Below, one piece after another: positions 39,547 through 42,064 of a stretch of DNA of 42,064 nucleotides. The DNA comes from Sulfurovum sp. GTDB taxonomy: Bacteria; Campylobacterota; Campylobacteria; Campylobacterales; Sulfurovaceae. Below the pieces are notes generated by a model. That model worked only from the letters and a program-made list of their open reading frames with translations. It had not been told where the DNA came from and searched no databases. The first letter of the stretch is position 1. The number at the start of each line of letters is the position of its first letter. The stretch spans positions 1 to 42,064 of the forward strand of contig NVUY01000023.1 in NCBI GenBank assembly GCA_002733215.1, in the 5' to 3' direction. The position numbers were made by a program, and so were the translations under genes.

Positions 39547-40017
39547 TCAATTATGAAAATCGATTACCGCATAGTCATCATCTTCTGTACTCTTTCCATA
39601 ATGATCTGCATCACCTTCCACATAAACTTTTGTACCCACTTTGGCCCAGTCAAACATCTCTTGGGCAAAGCCTTGTTTAAGCCGTATGCAGCCATGAGAA
39701 TCCGCTTTGTTCGGTACATAACCTAAATGCATAGCGATACCGGTATTGGTCAGTCTCAGCATATAGGGCATCTGTGCACCGCCCTTGGGTCTGGGCCAGA
39801 GGTTTGATCTATGATAACGCTTTTTTTGGAGGATACGGAATTCACCTTCAGGTGTTTCCCGACCTGGTTTACCTGAAGAGATACGCCCCTCAAACAGCAC
39901 ATAGCCGTCTTCAATGGCATATGCCTTTTGTTCAGAGAGATTGACGATAATATAGGGGGATGAAAAAAGCATCGTAGTGAAGAGGATCAGATATACTAAA
40001 CTCAAAATCCTTAACAT
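39547..40017 (-). CDS. L,D-transpeptidase (YkuD domain), exported
   Basis: The 156-residue protein has a signal peptide (LRILSLVYLILFTTMLFSS) and a YkuD domain. The catalytic motif is SHGCIRL near residues 108-114, preceded by the conserved His in MHLGYVPN. Such enzymes form or trim 3-3 crosslinks in peptidoglycan, or attach proteins to it, in the periplasm. AGGAAG lies 5 bases ahead of the ATG at 40017; a TTG one codon upstream is less likely. It is convergent with the membrane protein remnant and lies 98 bases downstream of the exopolysaccharide genes. Confidence 0.9.
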   Translation of the reverse strand: MLRILSLVYLILFTTMLFSSPYIIVNLSEQKAYAIEDGYVLFEGRISSGKPGRETPEGEFRILQKKRYHRSNLWPRPKGGAQMPYMLRLTNTGIAMHLGYVPNKADSHGCIRLKQGFAQEMFDWAKVGTKVYVEGDADHYGKSTEDDDYAVIDFHN

Positions 40018-40118
40018 CAAAACTTCCTACTATTTCCATTTAGTCATTTCTCTTGACAATGCTGATCTACCATAATTAAATTATCAAGATCAACAAAAGC
40101 TCAAGAAACATTTATTTT

Positions 40119-40892
40119 TTAATCATTATTATTAATTAAATAGTTTAGTTGTACGAATGGTCTCAAGATCTCTCCAAGTGTGACAAACGGCGACGTATAG
40201 TCAGCCGAGGCCACTCTAAACGCCTTCCAAGAACTTGGTTTCACATACACGATATCATTGGGTCTCAACATCAACGAAGCATATATCATTGTATCAAAGT
40301 TGGTCAGGTCCACGGTTCGCATCTGTATCCCTCTTACCGGATTGTTTGAAATAATGGTAACACTGTCTCTCACAGCAGAGTCAGTCAAGTCTCCGGCAGC
40401 GGCGATGGCTTCAAACAGGTTCATCTTTTCGTTGGGTATCGGTATGACACCCGGCTTTTTCACTTCTCCCACAACAATAAGACGCTTATTCATCACTTCA
40501 ACATAGACAGAAGGTGTATTGAGGTATTTTTTATACTTTTTTGTAATATGCTCTGCCGCTTGTGACTGTGTCAAACCGCCCACTTTGATCTTTCCGATCA
40601 AAGGCATGGTGATAACTCCTGCCGCATTCACAAGAATACCATTCCTGTTCATACTTTGCCCCAATTCACCGCTGGTAGCAATTTCCGGACTCTCTGCAGG
40701 ATCTTTATATAAAGAAACCGCCAGTCTATCCTGAGGTAAAATAAGATACTCTATACTCCCCGCTGTTACCTTCGTATTTTCATCCGTCGTATTTTTCTTT
40801 GTTTGCAAGAGTTGATATTCATCATTACTACCTGTACATCCGTTCAAGATCAACAGTATACCTGCCAACATCACTAATTTTGTTTTAGACAT
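40119..40892 (-). CDS. Polysaccharide export lipoprotein (Wza type)
   Basis: The 257-residue protein is a lipoprotein (signal peptide ending GILLILNGC, lipidation at about Cys-19). A polysaccharide-export domain (about 50-150, with LPQDRLAVSLYKDP and GVITMPLIGKIKVGG) is followed by one SLBB domain (about 152-205, VVGEVKKPGVIPIP). It is shorter than E. coli Wza, with one SLBB domain, and would form the outer-membrane or periplasmic part of a capsule/exopolysaccharide exporter. The C-terminal stretch from about 215 (YTSPFVTLGEILRPFVQL) may include the membrane-spanning helix. The kinase and phosphatase that usually control such export are next in the locus. Confidence 0.9.
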   Translation of the reverse strand: MSKTKLVMLAGILLILNGCTGSNDEYQLLQTKKNTTDENTKVTAGSIEYLILPQDRLAVSLYKDPAESPEIATSGELGQSMNRNGILVNAAGVITMPLIGKIKVGGLTQSQAAEHITKKYKKYLNTPSVYVEVMNKRLIVVGEVKKPGVIPIPNEKMNLFEAIAAAGDLTDSAVRDSVTIISNNPVRGIQMRTVDLTNFDTMIYASLMLRPNDIVYVKPSSWKAFRVASADYTSPFVTLGEILRPFVQLNYLINNND

Positions 40893-40930
40893 TCCTTACT
40901 CCTTGTTTGTACTACCATTATATCTTGTAT

Positions 40931-41671
40931 TTATAAAAGTATATTATTACGTATGGTATTGTGCTTAAAGATATCCGCATAAGCATCAGATGTAAACACT
41001 CCTTCAAGTGTCTCCACCTGCTTTTTATGATGCACATCCGAACCTAAAAAGTCGATCATCCCTTCTCTGCTCAAAAAATCTGCTTTTTGCTTTGCATCTT
41101 TGCCGTAATGACCGCCAAAAGAGTTCAAATTGACTTGAAGCAGTACGCCAAGCTCTTTAAATCTACTATACTCTTTTAAAGGATCTTTGACGTAACGATA
41201 ACGTTCAGGGTGTGCCATGATCGGTTTGTACCCTGACGATGTGATAGCAAAGATCATCTCTTCAAGCTGCATAGGTTTGGCATAATAGGAAGTTTCAAAC
41301 AGAAGATACTCCCCTTTCATCAGCATCAGATCTCCTTTTTTAAGCAAGTCTTCAAAACCATCATCCAGATAATACTCGGCTGCTGCATCTATCTCTATAA
41401 TAATACCCTCTTTTGTAGCTGCTTGACGTAAATTATGCAAACCTTTGTGAATGATCTTAGGTGTATTACGATAGGCATCGGCCATGATATGAGGTGTGGT
41501 GATCACTTTTTCATACCCTAATAATTCTAAGCCTTTAAGAAGTCTAAGGCTCTCTTCCATACTCTGTGAACCATCATCGATCCCCGGTATCAGATGAGAG
41601 TGAAGATCAACTTTCAGACGCAGAGCCTCCCTTTTTTCTTCTTTACGTTTTTTAAAAAAAGAAAAGATCAT
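40931..41671 (-). CDS. Tyrosine-protein phosphatase of the CpsB/YwqE (PHP) family
   Basis: The 246-residue protein is a manganese-dependent PHP-domain phosphatase that removes phosphate from the tyrosine cluster of the exopolysaccharide kinase. Metal-binding motifs are DLHSHLIPGIDDG at 22-34, VITTPH near 56-61, AHPERYRY near 153-160 and GSDVHH near 213-218. The N-terminus is highly basic (KKRKEEKREALRLK). The ATG overlaps the kinase stop codon (ATGA), so the two are translated together. Confidence 0.93.
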   Translation of the reverse strand: MIFSFFKKRKEEKREALRLKVDLHSHLIPGIDDGSQSMEESLRLLKGLELLGYEKVITTPHIMADAYRNTPKIIHKGLHNLRQAATKEGIIIEIDAAAEYYLDDGFEDLLKKGDLMLMKGEYLLFETSYYAKPMQLEEMIFAITSSGYKPIMAHPERYRYVKDPLKEYSRFKELGVLLQVNLNSFGGHYGKDAKQKADFLSREGMIDFLGSDVHHKKQVETLEGVFTSDAYADIFKHNTIRNNILL

Positions 41672-42064
41672 TTTTTATCCTCTTCATAATATCCATATCC
41701 ATATCCATATCCATTTTTACTCTCTTTGACATCATTAAGCAGAATACTTAGACCAGGTATTTGTTTCAGGGAATAGAGTTCTTGGATGTTGCGTAGGAAA
41801 GATTTTTTTGAGTAGCCTGCTCTCATGACATAAATACTTGTATCTGCGAGATGCATTAACATTCTTGCATCCGTCACCAGACCGACAGGAGGTGTATCCA
41901 TAATGATCACATCATAAACTTCTTTTAACTTATCTAATATCTTTTCCATGAGTTCACTCTGTATCAGTTCACTCGGATTTGGCGGTATAGGACCGGACGT
42001 GATGATATCCAAATTTTCATACTCTGTATGTTGGATCACATCACCTAATGCTGTATGCCCGGAC
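41668..42064 (-). CDS. Bacterial tyrosine kinase, C-terminal part (Wzc/CpsD type; runs off the window)
   Basis: The frame is open through the right edge, so the gene starts beyond it. The visible part includes SGHTALGDVIQHTEY, then the conserved SGPIPPNPSELI and the Walker B-like DVIIMDTPPVGLVTDA. It ends with a Tyr-rich tail (NGYGYGYGYYEEDKK), the usual autophosphorylation site. These proteins control the length and export of capsule or exopolysaccharide chains. Codons for the tail are four perfect ATATCC hexamers on the plus strand (41689-41712). An internal GTG at 42037-42039 is not the real start. Confidence 0.92.
   Translation of the reverse strand, partial: SGHTALGDVIQHTEYENLDIITSGPIPPNPSELIQSELMEKILDKLKEVYDVIIMDTPPVGLVTDARMLMHLADTSIYVMRAGYSKKSFLRNIQELYSLKQIPGLSILLNDVKESKNGYGYGYGYYEEDKK

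Overview
The window looks like a chromosomal segment of a free-living Campylobacterota bacterium, most like the Sulfurovum/Sulfurimonas group. This is inferred from gene content and layout: the rpmH-rnpA-yidC-jag-mnmE block, a lone atpB away from the other ATP synthase genes, a long (397 aa) DapD, a carboxynorspermidine decarboxylase (nspC), a helical dUTPase of the Campylobacter type, and low-GC DNA with TATAAT-type -10 boxes and poor -35 boxes. No tRNA, rRNA or CRISPR array was seen.

Layout. (1) 1-4294, minus strand: a type I restriction-modification operon (half-size specificity subunit, hsdM, a RhuM-family gene, hsdS). The 3' end of hsdS is cut by what looks like the right end of an insertion sequence at the window edge; no hsdR is in view. 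(2) 4441-11589, minus: a compact glycine cleavage operon, gcvT-gcvH-gcvPA-gcvPB, running with overlaps into a lipoate/octanoate transferase, lipA and a dihydrolipoyl dehydrogenase, so all four cleavage proteins and much of their lipoylation route sit in one unit. (3) 11702-13384: dut, a lipoprotein and a Sel1-type membrane protein. (4) 13427-18004, minus: the ribosomal protein L34 / RNase P / membrane insertase / tRNA modification block. (5) 18114-30939: an unknown protein, nspC, the tamA-tamB outer-membrane assembly pair, gpsA, a Kv-like channel with nucleotide-binding domains, gatB, a DUF3108-like exported protein, thiE and a small membrane protein. (6) 30959-36495, minus: atpB, a DUF2400 protein, lptB, tsaE, trpD, an S4 protein and dapD. 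(7) 36716-39543: a possible small protein, a BtuB-like TonB-dependent receptor, a possible structured RNA and a truncated membrane protein gene. (8) 39547-42064, minus: an L,D-transpeptidase, then the start of an exopolysaccharide locus (Wza-type exporter, CpsB-type phosphatase, tyrosine kinase C-terminus running off the window).

The most striking feature is a set of at least nine palindromic REP/BIME-like elements of several unrelated sequence families sharing one design: two small hairpins facing each other across an AT-rich spacer, often ending in TAGGG...CCCTA. They fill almost every non-overlapping junction of the dapD-S4-trpD-tsaE-lptB-DUF2400 gene run, sit next to ribosome binding sites, twice supply the upstream gene's stop codon, and once lie in frame inside hsdS. 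No REP-associated transposase gene is in the window. All identifications come from reading sequence and motifs; none was checked against a database.
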